Positions 7,268 through 13,464 of a stretch of DNA of 14,425 bases are shown here, in pieces. A program made the translations under genes and the position numbers. A model generated the notes under the pieces. It was not told the DNA's origin and did not search any database. It was given only the letters and a program-made list of their open reading frames with translations. Origin of the DNA: Sphingomonadales bacterium UBA658 (lineage in GTDB: Bacteria; Pseudomonadota; Alphaproteobacteria; Sphingomonadales; Sphingomonadaceae); the NCBI GenBank assembly GCA_002299195.1, contig DBOA01000124.1, positions 1 to 14,425 of the forward strand. Reading direction: 5' to 3'. Each line of letters starts with the position of its first letter. Positions within the stretch are counted from its first letter, which is position 1.

Positions 7268-9202
7268 ATGGCAAAATTGCGCAACATCATTTTGGGCACC
7301 GTGGCTGTTGTCGCGGTCGGCGCCGGACTGACCTATGGTTGGCAGCAATATCGCGAAAAAAGCATCATGGATGACTCGCGTACCGCGCAAGCAGCATCCG
7401 ATAGCGAGGTGACCTCGGGTCCCGCTGATAAGCTGTTATGGGGCGACACCCATTTGCATACGGCAAATTCGATCGACGCATTTGGTTTTGGCGCAAAGCT
7501 AGGACCTGAAGACGCATTGCGATTTGCACGCGGTGAAGAAGTGACCGCTACCGGCGGGATGAAGGCACAGCTGGAACGCCCACTCGACTTTCTGGTGATC
7601 GCCGATCACTCCGGCGGCTTGGGCGCGACCAAAGCATTATATGACGCCCCCGGCTTTCTTGTCCGCGACCCGACCCTGAAACGCTGGCATGAAGAGATGC
7701 ACAAGGGGCCGGAAGGCATGCAACGCGTGACTGGAGAGTTGATCGATCTGGCCGGCCGCAATGCGTTGCCAGCGGCGCTGACAGATCCCGTAAAGCGGAA
7801 AAAATCGTCGACAAGCATCTGGAGAGGCCACAGCTCCCTCGTCGAGCGGTATAATGAACCGGGCAAGTTCACCGCGTTTATGGGCTTTGAATATACGTTG
7901 ATGCCCAACGGCAACAATTTGCACCGCGTCGTCATGTTCCGCGATGGCAAAAGCCGGACCGACAAGGTCCTCCCTTATGACCCAGGGCAAGGCGACACAC
8001 CCGTCAGCCAGCTGTGGGACTATATGGACAATTATGAAAAGGTTACAGGCGGCAAGGTGTTGGCCATTCCGCACAACAGCAACCTCTCCAATGGCCTGAT
8101 GTTTGAATTGGTTGGCCCAGATGGCGGACCAATGACCGCTGCATATGCCCGGCGGCGGGCAGCGCGCGAACCGGTGACCGAAATCACGCAGATTAAGGGT
8201 GATAGCGAGTCGCATCCGTTCCTGTCGCCAAATGACGAATTTGCAGGCTTTGGTACCGCAGGTTGGGACGCCGGCAACCTGACCATGCAGATAAAAAAGA
8301 AAAACCAGGATTATGCCGGCGAATATATTCGTGAAGCGTTGAAACGCGGGCTTGCGATTGAGGCGCGCACGGGCGTGAATCCCTATAAATTTGGCGTAAT
8401 CGGTTCAACCGACAGCCATACCGCCCTCGCCACCGCCGATGAGAATAATTTTTTCGGCAAACATGCGGGCGTTGAACCAAGCAGCAAACGCGCCAGCGAT
8501 CCCCAAAATCTGGGCACCCGTGAAGGCCGCATGGGGTGGCATTATCTCGCCGGTGGATATGCCGCAGTGTGGGCCACGGCCAACACGCGGGCGGCTATCT
8601 TCGATGCCATGACACGGCGTGAGGTTTATGCCACCACGGGGCCACGCATTAAATTGCGTTTCTTTGGCGGTTGGGACTTTACCGAGAACGAATTCACGCG
8701 CGACTGGGTTAAAGCGGGCTATGCGCGCGGTGTGCCCATGGGCGCCGATTTGAAACCTGGCCGCGGCGCGCCGAAATTCATGATTTCTGCACTCAAAGAT
8801 CCGATGGGTGCAAACCTTGATCGGGTACAGGTCGTCAAGGGCTGGGTAAACGCATCGGGCGTGCTTCAAGAGAAAGTGTTCGATGTTGTCTGGTCCGACG
8901 CCGACAAGCGCACCAAAGGCGCCAACGGCAAGCTTACGCCCGTCGGCGACACGGTCAATATCGCGAAGGCCAGTTACACCAACAGCATTGGTGATCCGGA
9001 ACTGCGGACGATATGGACGGATCCCGAGTTTAACCCTTCCATCCGCGCTTTTTATTATGTGCGCGTCATTGAAATTCCGACGCCACGATGGGTGCTGTTC
9101 GACGCCTTGCGCTACGGAGCAAAACTGCGCCCCGGCACAGAGTTGAAGGCGCAAGAGCGGGCTTATTCTTCGCCGATCTGGTTTAATCCGAAGAAGAGCT
9201 AA
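7268..9202 (+). CDS. DUF3604 protein, secreted or membrane-anchored, PHP-like metal hydrolase fold suspected
   Basis: 644 residues from ATG 7268. A short basic N terminus and hydrophobic stretch (7-24) act as a signal peptide or anchor, so the bulk is probably periplasmic. The rest matches DUF3604 (PF12228). Metal-site-like motifs occur in PHP-type order: WGDTHLHTANS (His62, His64), VIADHSG (Asp113, His114), FMGFEYT (Glu208), His219, IPHNSN (His269) and GVIGSTDSHT (Asp382, His384). PHP domains are metal-dependent phosphoesterases, but no substrate is established for this family as far as I know. The C-terminal part (about 440-644) looks like a beta-rich domain and holds YATTGPRIKLRFFGGWDF. 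The gene follows the ene-reductase/desaturase pair on the same strand and ends 12 bp from the convergent mmcB stop. The family call is strong; the function is unknown. Confidence 0.92.
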   Translation: MAKLRNIILGTVAVVAVGAGLTYGWQQYREKSIMDDSRTAQAASDSEVTSGPADKLLWGDTHLHTANSIDAFGFGAKLGPEDALRFARGEEVTATGGMKAQLERPLDFLVIADHSGGLGATKALYDAPGFLVRDPTLKRWHEEMHKGPEGMQRVTGELIDLAGRNALPAALTDPVKRKKSSTSIWRGHSSLVERYNEPGKFTAFMGFEYTLMPNGNNLHRVVMFRDGKSRTDKVLPYDPGQGDTPVSQLWDYMDNYEKVTGGKVLAIPHNSNLSNGLMFELVGPDGGPMTAAYARRRAAREPVTEITQIKGDSESHPFLSPNDEFAGFGTAGWDAGNLTMQIKKKNQDYAGEYIREALKRGLAIEARTGVNPYKFGVIGSTDSHTALATADENNFFGKHAGVEPSSKRASDPQNLGTREGRMGWHYLAGGYAAVWATANTRAAIFDAMTRREVYATTGPRIKLRFFGGWDFTENEFTRDWVKAGYARGVPMGADLKPGRGAPKFMISALKDPMGANLDRVQVVKGWVNASGVLQEKVFDVVWSDADKRTKGANGKLTPVGDTVNIAKASYTNSIGDPELRTIWTDPEFNPSIRAFYYVRVIEIPTPRWVLFDALRYGAKLRPGTELKAQERAYSSPIWFNPKKS

Positions 9203-9214
9203 TTTAGGCTTTCT

Positions 9215-9700
9215 TTACTCGGCTTCGATTTCCGCAAGGATCGGGTCAGGATCGGCAATGCTCATCAGGCGGCGCATGGCGAGCCGTGCCAGCCGTTGTA
9301 TTTCGGTTTTGCGCCGCGCGGTGGCCAATGGGACGAGCGCTGCAGGGCGGGCTATTTCGGCGTCATAAGCATCGGCGATGATCAGCCCGGCGCGTTCGGG
9401 CATGAATGCATCGCCGTGCAATGGCCCGATATCAAACCCAGCCGGCACTGCCCAAAAAAACCGGTCGCAATATTCGAGATATTCGGGCCATTTCTGATCA
9501 CCCAAAAGATCAGCGCGTGAACATTTGATTTCGACGATGATGATTTCGCCTTTGGTCGTCAGCCCCATAAGGTCTGCGCGCCGACCGTTACGAAGGCTTA
9601 CCTCCGATTGAACCATAATCTGGTTGCGCAGAAACAGCCGTGATGTTCCGCGGGCAACCGATGGAGCCCCTATCGGCAATATTGAAGTGTGAGGGTTCAT
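9215..9700 (-). CDS. mmcB: MmcB family DNA repair protein (predicted PD-(D/E)XK endonuclease)
   Basis: 161 residues, matching the alphaproteobacterial MmcB family. A PD-(D/E)XK-like core is readable: Glu33 in QSEVSL, Asp43 in GRRADLMGL, and Glu57-x-Lys59 in IIIVEIKCSRADLL, followed by a QKWPEYLEYCDRFFWAVP strand-helix segment. The family was named from mitomycin C sensitivity in Caulobacter, where it belongs to the SOS response; it is predicted to act on damaged DNA. The upstream sequence supports this, because a GAAC-N7-GAAC site lies 12 bp before the ATG. No Shine-Dalgarno sequence is seen and a -10-like TATTCA is 6 nt from the ATG, so the message may be leaderless. A second Met at residue 29 is too late to keep the whole domain. 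Confidence 0.92.
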   Translation of the reverse strand: MNPHTSILPIGAPSVARGTSRLFLRNQIMVQSEVSLRNGRRADLMGLTTKGEIIIVEIKCSRADLLGDQKWPEYLEYCDRFFWAVPAGFDIGPLHGDAFMPERAGLIIADAYDAEIARPAALVPLATARRKTEIQRLARLAMRRLMSIADPDPILAEIEAE

Positions 9701-9706
9701 GGCACG

Positions 9707-9712
9707 TGAATA
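9707..9712 (-). promoter_or_regulatory. -10-like element of a possible leaderless mmcB promoter
   Basis: TATTCA on the minus strand directly abuts the LexA box and ends 6 nt before the mmcB ATG. A start site about 7 nt downstream would fall at the ATG itself. The absence of a Shine-Dalgarno sequence fits a leaderless message. The -35 region is not clear. Confidence 0.35.
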
Positions 9713-9727
9713 GAACGAAAGAAGAAC
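9713..9727. promoter_or_regulatory. LexA (SOS) box in front of mmcB
   Basis: The plus strand reads GAACGAAAGAAGAAC, an exact GAAC-N7-GAAC direct repeat (GTTC-N7-GTTC on the coding strand). This is the established LexA operator form in alphaproteobacteria. It ends 12 bp from the mmcB start codon and borders the -10-like TATTCA, so bound LexA would block the promoter. MmcB belongs to the SOS regulon in relatives, which independently supports the call. Confidence 0.85.
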
Positions 9728-9755
9728 AAAATAAAGGCCCCATTTCGGGGCCCTT
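9725..9755 (-). terminator. Intrinsic terminator after the cell-wall hydrolase gene
   Basis: On the minus strand a perfect 6-bp GC stem, GGCCCC (9752-9747) and GGGGCC (9741-9736), closes a GAAAT loop. It is followed at once by the T-rich tract TTTATTTTGTT. It begins about 21 nt after the hydrolase stop. The T tract runs into the LexA box, so termination of one gene and the SOS control region of the next are nested within about 50 bp. Confidence 0.85.
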
Positions 9756-9776
9756 ATTGTCGGATTTCATCGTCGT

Positions 9777-10472
9777 TTAACGATAGAAGATATGATTATC
9801 GATGCTGCCAAGGCGCGTTAGGCGCCAGCCCGGCGAGACATGCCGCGCATGAAAATATAAAGCGCCTTCAACGGGGCTTTCCCAGCGGTCGTCCAACGCG
9901 ATCTTGCTGATCGCGACAGCGTTCCGCCAGTGCGCACTGCCAATGGCGATCGGTGGCATGCCGCCGCCACGTACGAAGGAAAATTGGCGTTTCTGGAAAA
10001 CCACACCGCACAATGTGGTGGGGAAACGACCGGACTTGGCACGCGCCGTCACGACACGTGCAACGGCAAGCTGTCCGGTGAGTGATTCACCCTTTGATTC
10101 GAAATACACCGCGCTTGCGAGGCAGCGTTGTTCAGCGCTCAGCGATTCGTTGGTGTCTTGTTGGCGTACCAGATCGGATAGCGACGAAGCCGCGATGGCT
10201 TCATTATCATCGCTGTTCGAAGGTTCGCCGATGCCGGGAGTGAAAATGATGTCGCCATTGTCGGCGAGGGTCGCAGTAACCTTACCGCTTTTTGCCAAGT
10301 CTGCTTGGACCTGATCAGCGGAGATTTGCGCAGCGTCCACTAATATGGTGGTCGCGTTTAAGGCAGTGCTTTGGGTATTCCCAAAAGCGAAACCGGCATC
10401 TGCGGCAATGACCGCCGAAGCCAGGGTAAACGTTACGGCCGCAACAGAAGCAGCCCGAAAAAATTTCAACAT
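9777..10472 (-). CDS. Cell wall hydrolase, SleB family (exported)
   Basis: 231 residues. An N-terminal signal peptide (basic MLKFFR, hydrophobic core about 8-21, cleavage plausible after the VIA or VIAA motif near 21-24) leads into a low-complexity region (about 30-110). The C-terminal SleB domain (PF07486, about 117-231) follows. In it AVYFESKGES carries the expected catalytic Glu125, and family landmarks QFSF (163-166), ALYFHARHVSPGW (204-216) and IDNHIFYR (224-231) are present. Cys117 and Cys155 could pair in the periplasm. Alphaproteobacterial members are probable lytic transglycosylases or amidase-like enzymes acting on vegetative peptidoglycan, not spore enzymes. The gene stands alone: an AT-rich upstream gap of 168 bp and its own downstream terminator suggest a single-gene transcript. 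No clear ribosome binding site precedes ATG 10472. Confidence 0.92.
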   Translation of the reverse strand: MLKFFRAASVAAVTFTLASAVIAADAGFAFGNTQSTALNATTILVDAAQISADQVQADLAKSGKVTATLADNGDIIFTPGIGEPSNSDDNEAIAASSLSDLVRQQDTNESLSAEQRCLASAVYFESKGESLTGQLAVARVVTARAKSGRFPTTLCGVVFQKRQFSFVRGGGMPPIAIGSAHWRNAVAISKIALDDRWESPVEGALYFHARHVSPGWRLTRLGSIDNHIFYR

Positions 10473-10640
10473 TAAACGTACAATAAAGCGGCAACAACAG
10501 CGGACGAAATGCTATATATATGTTTTTATTCGTCTTTTGTTGCGTCCGACTCGCGTGTTTGTCTGGTCACCCCTATTGTGTTCCCGATCGACAACCTTCG
10601 CTACTCGATGACCGCGCATTTATGATGCGCCGCAGCAAAG
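10473..10640. other. Intergenic region with AT-rich core and nested inverted repeats
   Basis: 168 bp between the hydrolase start and the DUF1491 stop. It contains an AT-rich tract (TATATATA, about 10513-10520) suitable for a leftward -10, though no good -35 is seen. Around it lie two nested inverted repeats: GCAACA (10491-10496) with TGTTGC (10538-10543), and GACGAA (10503-10508) with TTCGTC (10529-10534). No coding potential or RNA gene is recognised. The GCGCAT hairpin at 10614-10630 is listed separately. Confidence 0.5.
10614..10630 (-). terminator. Hairpin after DUF1491, possible terminator without a T tract
   Basis: GCGCAT and ATGCGC form a perfect 6-bp stem with a 5-nt loop, 10 nt past the end of the DUF1491 gene. 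It is the only structure at the end of the seven-gene leftward cluster. No T-run follows on either strand, so it is not a standard intrinsic terminator and may only protect the 3' end. Confidence 0.35.
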
Positions 10641-10982
10641 TCAATTAAACGCAGACAATAGTCCGTCCAACCGTGCAACGGATGCGACATCCAGTTCAAA
10701 AACCCACAAATCTGGGTCGCGGGCGCAGCGTTTTTGCCAATAATTTTGGATGGCAGCATCACCTGTTTCCGCCAAATCAACGCTTTGCCAGGCGGTTTTG
10801 CCGTCCAATGACGGATATCGATCGTACAAGCGCGGCTCTGCGCCGCGGATCTGCCCAATGAGCAGGATGGCACCTGATGTGGCATCGCCCTTTTTTAAAA
10901 CGGTCGCAAAACCGCCGTCAGCCTCTGCCAATCGCCGCATGGCAGAAATCTGCACATCCGTTGCAAGCCGCGGTTCAATCAA
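10641..10982 (-). CDS. DUF1491 family protein of unknown function
   Basis: 113 residues, usual for this small alphaproteobacterial family. The pattern seen is a start like PRLATDVQISAMRRLAEADGGFATVLKKGD, then GAILLIGQIRG, RLYDRYPSLDG..AWQS, and the tail CARDPDLWVFELD. No signal peptide, membrane segment or catalytic motif is visible, and the function is not known. The only workable start is TTG at 10982, which overlaps the ptsN stop as TTGA, implying translational coupling to ptsN. It is the last gene of the maf-to-DUF1491 cluster. The constant RLYDRYPSLDG-type core suggests a small alpha/beta fold, but that is a guess from the pattern of hydrophobic residues. Confidence 0.8.
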   Translation of the reverse strand: MIEPRLATDVQISAMRRLAEADGGFATVLKKGDATSGAILLIGQIRGAEPRLYDRYPSLDGKTAWQSVDLAETGDAAIQNYWQKRCARDPDLWVFELDVASVARLDGLLSAFN

Positions 10983-11446
10983 GCAGCGTCGCGCTCTTCG
11001 GAAAGGGTCAGCACGGCGAACATGGCCGCCGAGTCGGCTGCGCCGCGCAACTGGGCACGGAATTTCTCGTCACGAAACAGGCGGGAGACTTCGGCCAATG
11101 CGCGCAAATGCGACGCTCCGTCTTGCGCAGGTGATATCAGCGCGCAGACGAGATCTACGGGCTCATCATCCACCGCATCATAGGGCACGGGCTTTGAAAG
11201 CCGGGCAAATACGGCAACGGGCATATCAATGCCCGACACCTTGCAATGGGGAATCGCGGTACCACCACCAAAACCCGTCGGGCCAAGTCGCTCACGCTCC
11301 ACCATGCCTTCAAGTACCGCATGGGAATCGAGAAAATAATTTTCGGCTGCAATTACCGATAGGCGCGCAAGCAGGTCGGATTTGCCCGAACATACCATGT
11401 CAGCCGCAACGGCCCCTTCAACGAGCCTTGTAGAAAGTCTTATCAT
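10979..11446 (-). CDS. ptsN: Nitrogen-PTS EIIA component PtsN (EIIA-Ntr)
   Basis: 155 residues from ATG 11446, which has a GAAAGAAAT leader and begins MIRLSTRLVEGAV. The PTS EIIA type 2 fold is clear, with the phospho-acceptor His67 in TGFGGGTAIPHCKV and the C-terminal DGASHLRALAEVSRLFRDEKF helix. EIIA-Ntr receives phosphate through EI-Ntr and NPr and regulates potassium, nitrogen and stress processes rather than importing sugar. A longer frame reaching 11557 would add 37 residues unlike the family and overlap hpf, so it is not used. A usual Gly or Ala after the histidine is Cys here. The gene follows hpf by 88 bp and its stop overlaps the DUF1491 start. Confidence 0.93.
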   Translation of the reverse strand: MIRLSTRLVEGAVAADMVCSGKSDLLARLSVIAAENYFLDSHAVLEGMVERERLGPTGFGGGTAIPHCKVSGIDMPVAVFARLSKPVPYDAVDDEPVDLVCALISPAQDGASHLRALAEVSRLFRDEKFRAQLRGAADSAAMFAVLTLSEERDAA

Positions 11447-11534
11447 ATTTCTTTCAAATGCGCCTGCTTCACCGAGCAGCACAATCCCTAAATATTTGAA
11501 TTGGTAAAGAAAACTAAACGAATGTGACCGGTAT

Positions 11535-12110
11535 TTATGGCGCGGATTTTGGTTCAACCCAACCGATCGTGCCGTCTTCGCGGCGGTAAACCATATTATG
11601 CCGTCCAGTTCCAGTGTTTTTGAATAACAATGCAGGCGTATTGCGCAAATCCATCAACATAACGGCATCCGACACTGTAGATTCAGGGATATCGGTCCGC
11701 ATTTCGGCGACAATTACTGGTGCGTCGGGCGCTGGTGTCTCCAGTTCGTCGTCGCTGCCGTCAAAGACCGTATAGGCTGCTTCTTCCTGCGCCACCGCGT
11801 AGGCCGTCTGGACATGGCGATCTTGCAGACGGCGCATATAACGGCGCAATTGTTTTTCAATGCGCTCGGCGGCGCGGTCAAAAGCGACATGCGCGTCCTG
11901 CGCCTCACACCTGCCTTTCAGGACAAGGCCCTGCATCACGTGCATCACAATGTCGCTGGTAAAGCCATCATGCGGCGCGCGTCCAAATGTCGCATGCGCC
12001 GATAACGCTTTGGAGAAATATTTTTCAGCAATGGATCCAAGCCGTGTTTCCACATGGGTCTGGAGCGCTTCACCGGTGTCGACCTGATGTCCTGAAACCC
12101 TGATATCCAA
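11535..12110 (-). CDS. hpf: Ribosome hibernation promoting factor, long form
   Basis: 191 residues with two domains. The N-terminal S30AE/YfiA domain (about 1-100: IRVSGHQVDTGEALQTHVETRL, then ERIEKQLRRYMRRLQDRH) binds in the decoding and mRNA channel. The C-terminal dimerisation domain (about 133-187: VIVAEM, SDAVMLMDLRNTPALLFKN, MVYRREDGTIGWVEP) joins two 70S particles into inactive 100S dimers. This is the long HPF form. The start is TTG at 12110: MDIRVSG is the expected N terminus and the Shine-Dalgarno AAGGAG is spaced 7 nt away. hpf followed by ptsN is a standard proteobacterial pair, but rpoN, often just before hpf, is replaced here by dnaQ. Confidence 0.95.
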   Translation of the reverse strand: MDIRVSGHQVDTGEALQTHVETRLGSIAEKYFSKALSAHATFGRAPHDGFTSDIVMHVMQGLVLKGRCEAQDAHVAFDRAAERIEKQLRRYMRRLQDRHVQTAYAVAQEEAAYTVFDGSDDELETPAPDAPVIVAEMRTDIPESTVSDAVMLMDLRNTPALLFKNTGTGRHNMVYRREDGTIGWVEPKSAP

Positions 12111-12117
12111 TGCCTGT

Positions 12118-12123
12118 CTCCTT
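12118..12123 (-). promoter_or_regulatory. Strong Shine-Dalgarno that decides the hpf TTG start
   Basis: AAGGAG lies 7 nt before TTG 12110 and starts just after the dnaQ stop. No ATG or GTG is available at the proper N terminus. The strong site together with the rare start codon makes TTG initiation convincing. Confidence 0.8.
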
Positions 12124-12125
12124 TG

Positions 12126-12833
12126 TTAAAGCGATGACCCCGTCTGAAGCCAAAGCGCGTCTTTAATATTCGCCACAAAATCCGCATGGCGCGCCAATTC
12201 TTCTGTCGAAGCACTGTGCGCACGCGCGGGCCGGAAAATTTTCGTTGTCTGAACGCTGCTATCGTCGGTTTGATCGAAGCCTTTATCCGAAATGTCCTTA
12301 TCGGCGAGGCCAAGGCCAATCTGACGGCCACCGGTGAGTTCAATATATAATTGCGCAAGAAGTTCCGCGTCCAACAAAGCGCCATGTTTGACACGGTGGC
12401 TGCGGTCGATGCCGTAACGCGAACACAACGCATCCAGCGACAGCTTGGCGCCAGGGTTTTTAACGCGTGCCAGCGCGACGGTATCCACCATGCGGTCCAT
12501 CGACACGGGAGTGCGTCCGCAATATTGCAATTCATGGTTTAAAAAGCCGAAGTCGAAACTGGCATTATGCGCGACCAACGGGCTGTCCCCCAAAAACGCC
12601 AGCAGCTCGTCCGCTTTGTCCGCAAAAACAGGCTTGTCCGACAAAAAGCGGTCGGAAAGCCCGTGCACTTGCTCAGCGGCAGCCGGCATTGGGCGAAGTG
12701 GATTGAAATATGCGTGATAGTGATTGCCGGTCATGACCCGGCCGATCATTTCAATGCAGCCGATTTCGACCATGCGATCCCCGGTTGCGGGGTCAAATCC
12801 AGTCGTTTCGGTATCGAATATAATTTCACGCAT
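12126..12833 (-). CDS. dnaQ: DNA polymerase III epsilon subunit (3'-5' proofreading exonuclease)
   Basis: 235 residues from ATG 12833 (MREIIFDTETTGFDPATGDR), the standard DnaQ N terminus. All DEDDh exonuclease motifs are present: Asp7/Glu9 in FDTETTG (Exo I), Asp94 in VAHNASFDFGFL (Exo II), and His150/Asp155 in KHGALLDAELLAQLY (Exo III). The C-terminal tail (about 175-235) is the less conserved part that tethers epsilon to the polymerase alpha subunit. The frame continues upstream to 12977 into coaE, but that extension is not family-like. The gene starts 31 bp after coaE, and hpf starts 15 bp after its stop. The order coaE-dnaQ is common in alphaproteobacteria. Confidence 0.95.
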   Translation of the reverse strand: MREIIFDTETTGFDPATGDRMVEIGCIEMIGRVMTGNHYHAYFNPLRPMPAAAEQVHGLSDRFLSDKPVFADKADELLAFLGDSPLVAHNASFDFGFLNHELQYCGRTPVSMDRMVDTVALARVKNPGAKLSLDALCSRYGIDRSHRVKHGALLDAELLAQLYIELTGGRQIGLGLADKDISDKGFDQTDDSSVQTTKIFRPARAHSASTEELARHADFVANIKDALWLQTGSSL

Positions 12834-12864
12834 TCTATGATAAGATGTGAGCCTCTTTGCAGCC

Positions 12865-13464
12865 TTATGCAAGACCCCCGCGCAGCTTTTTGACAAGCGC
12901 GCGCACACCTTCGCGCGTCGCTGCAATATCCTGGCCAGTATCAATGACATAATCGGCGCGCGCGCGCTTGTCGGCATCGGCCATTTGCAGTTTTAATATC
13001 TGTTCGAATTTTTCGGGAACCATGCCCGGACGCGCAAGGACACGCGCGCGTTGATCAGACGCGGGCGCAGATACCACCACCGTTACATTGACGCCGGCTT
13101 GTCCGCCCTTTTCAAACAATAAGGGTATATCGAACACAACCATATCAGCGTCTTTGTGGCCCGCGAGAAACACTTTGCGGCGTTCAGCCACCGCCGGGTG
13201 AATCAGCGATTCAAGTTTTGCGAGCTGATCGCGATTGCCAAAAACCGCGGCGCCCAACGCCTTGCGGTCCACACCATCCACGCCGGTTGTTCCGGGAAAA
13301 GCAGCCTCAATCTCCGCGACAAGTTCGCCGCCTGCCCTTTGCATATCGTGCACAGCAGCATCGGCATCAAAAACAGGAACGCCTTCATCAGCGAACATCG
13401 CCGCCACCGCCGATTTGCCCATGCCGATGGAGCCCGTGAGACCGATGATGAGCGGCTTTTTCAT
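12865..13464 (-). CDS. coaE: Dephospho-CoA kinase
   Basis: 199 residues, normal for CoaE, which phosphorylates the 3'-hydroxyl of dephospho-CoA in the last step of coenzyme A synthesis in the cytosol. The P-loop GSIGMGKS is at 11-18. The FDAD segment (32-35) and the following VHDMQ helix belong to the CoA-binding domain, and IHPAV and VVFDIPLLFEKGG are family-typical. The lid region holds DQRARVLARPGM, where enzymes more often read RLxxR. The ATG at 13464 overlaps the aroE stop as ATGA. The start MKKPLIIGLTG leaves no doubt. Confidence 0.96.
   Translation of the reverse strand: MKKPLIIGLTGSIGMGKSAVAAMFADEGVPVFDADAAVHDMQRAGGELVAEIEAAFPGTTGVDGVDRKALGAAVFGNRDQLAKLESLIHPAVAERRKVFLAGHKDADMVVFDIPLLFEKGGQAGVNVTVVVSAPASDQRARVLARPGMVPEKFEQILKLQMADADKRARADYVIDTGQDIAATREGVRALVKKLRGGLA

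Noticed and set aside
8405..9154. 249-codon minus-strand frame opposite the DUF3604 gene
   Set aside because: It has no domain pattern and atypical composition, and it fully overlaps a strongly supported coding region.
9203..9214. Bidirectional terminator between the convergent DUF3604 and mmcB genes
   Set aside because: Only 12 bp separate the stops and no stable stem with a T tract can be drawn there. Any termination must use factors or lie inside the genes.
10750..11433. 227-codon plus-strand frame opposite DUF1491 and ptsN
   Set aside because: It crosses two genuine genes, is Arg/Pro/Ala-rich and low in hydrophobic patterning, and has no ribosome binding site.
11447..11557. N-terminal extension of ptsN by 37 codons
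   Set aside because: The extra residues do not resemble EIIA-Ntr, would overlap the hpf end, and the ATG at 11446 has a better leader and family-like start.
12834..12977. N-terminal extension of dnaQ into coaE
   Set aside because: MREIIFDTETTG is the standard DnaQ start. The extension is the coaE sequence read in another frame.
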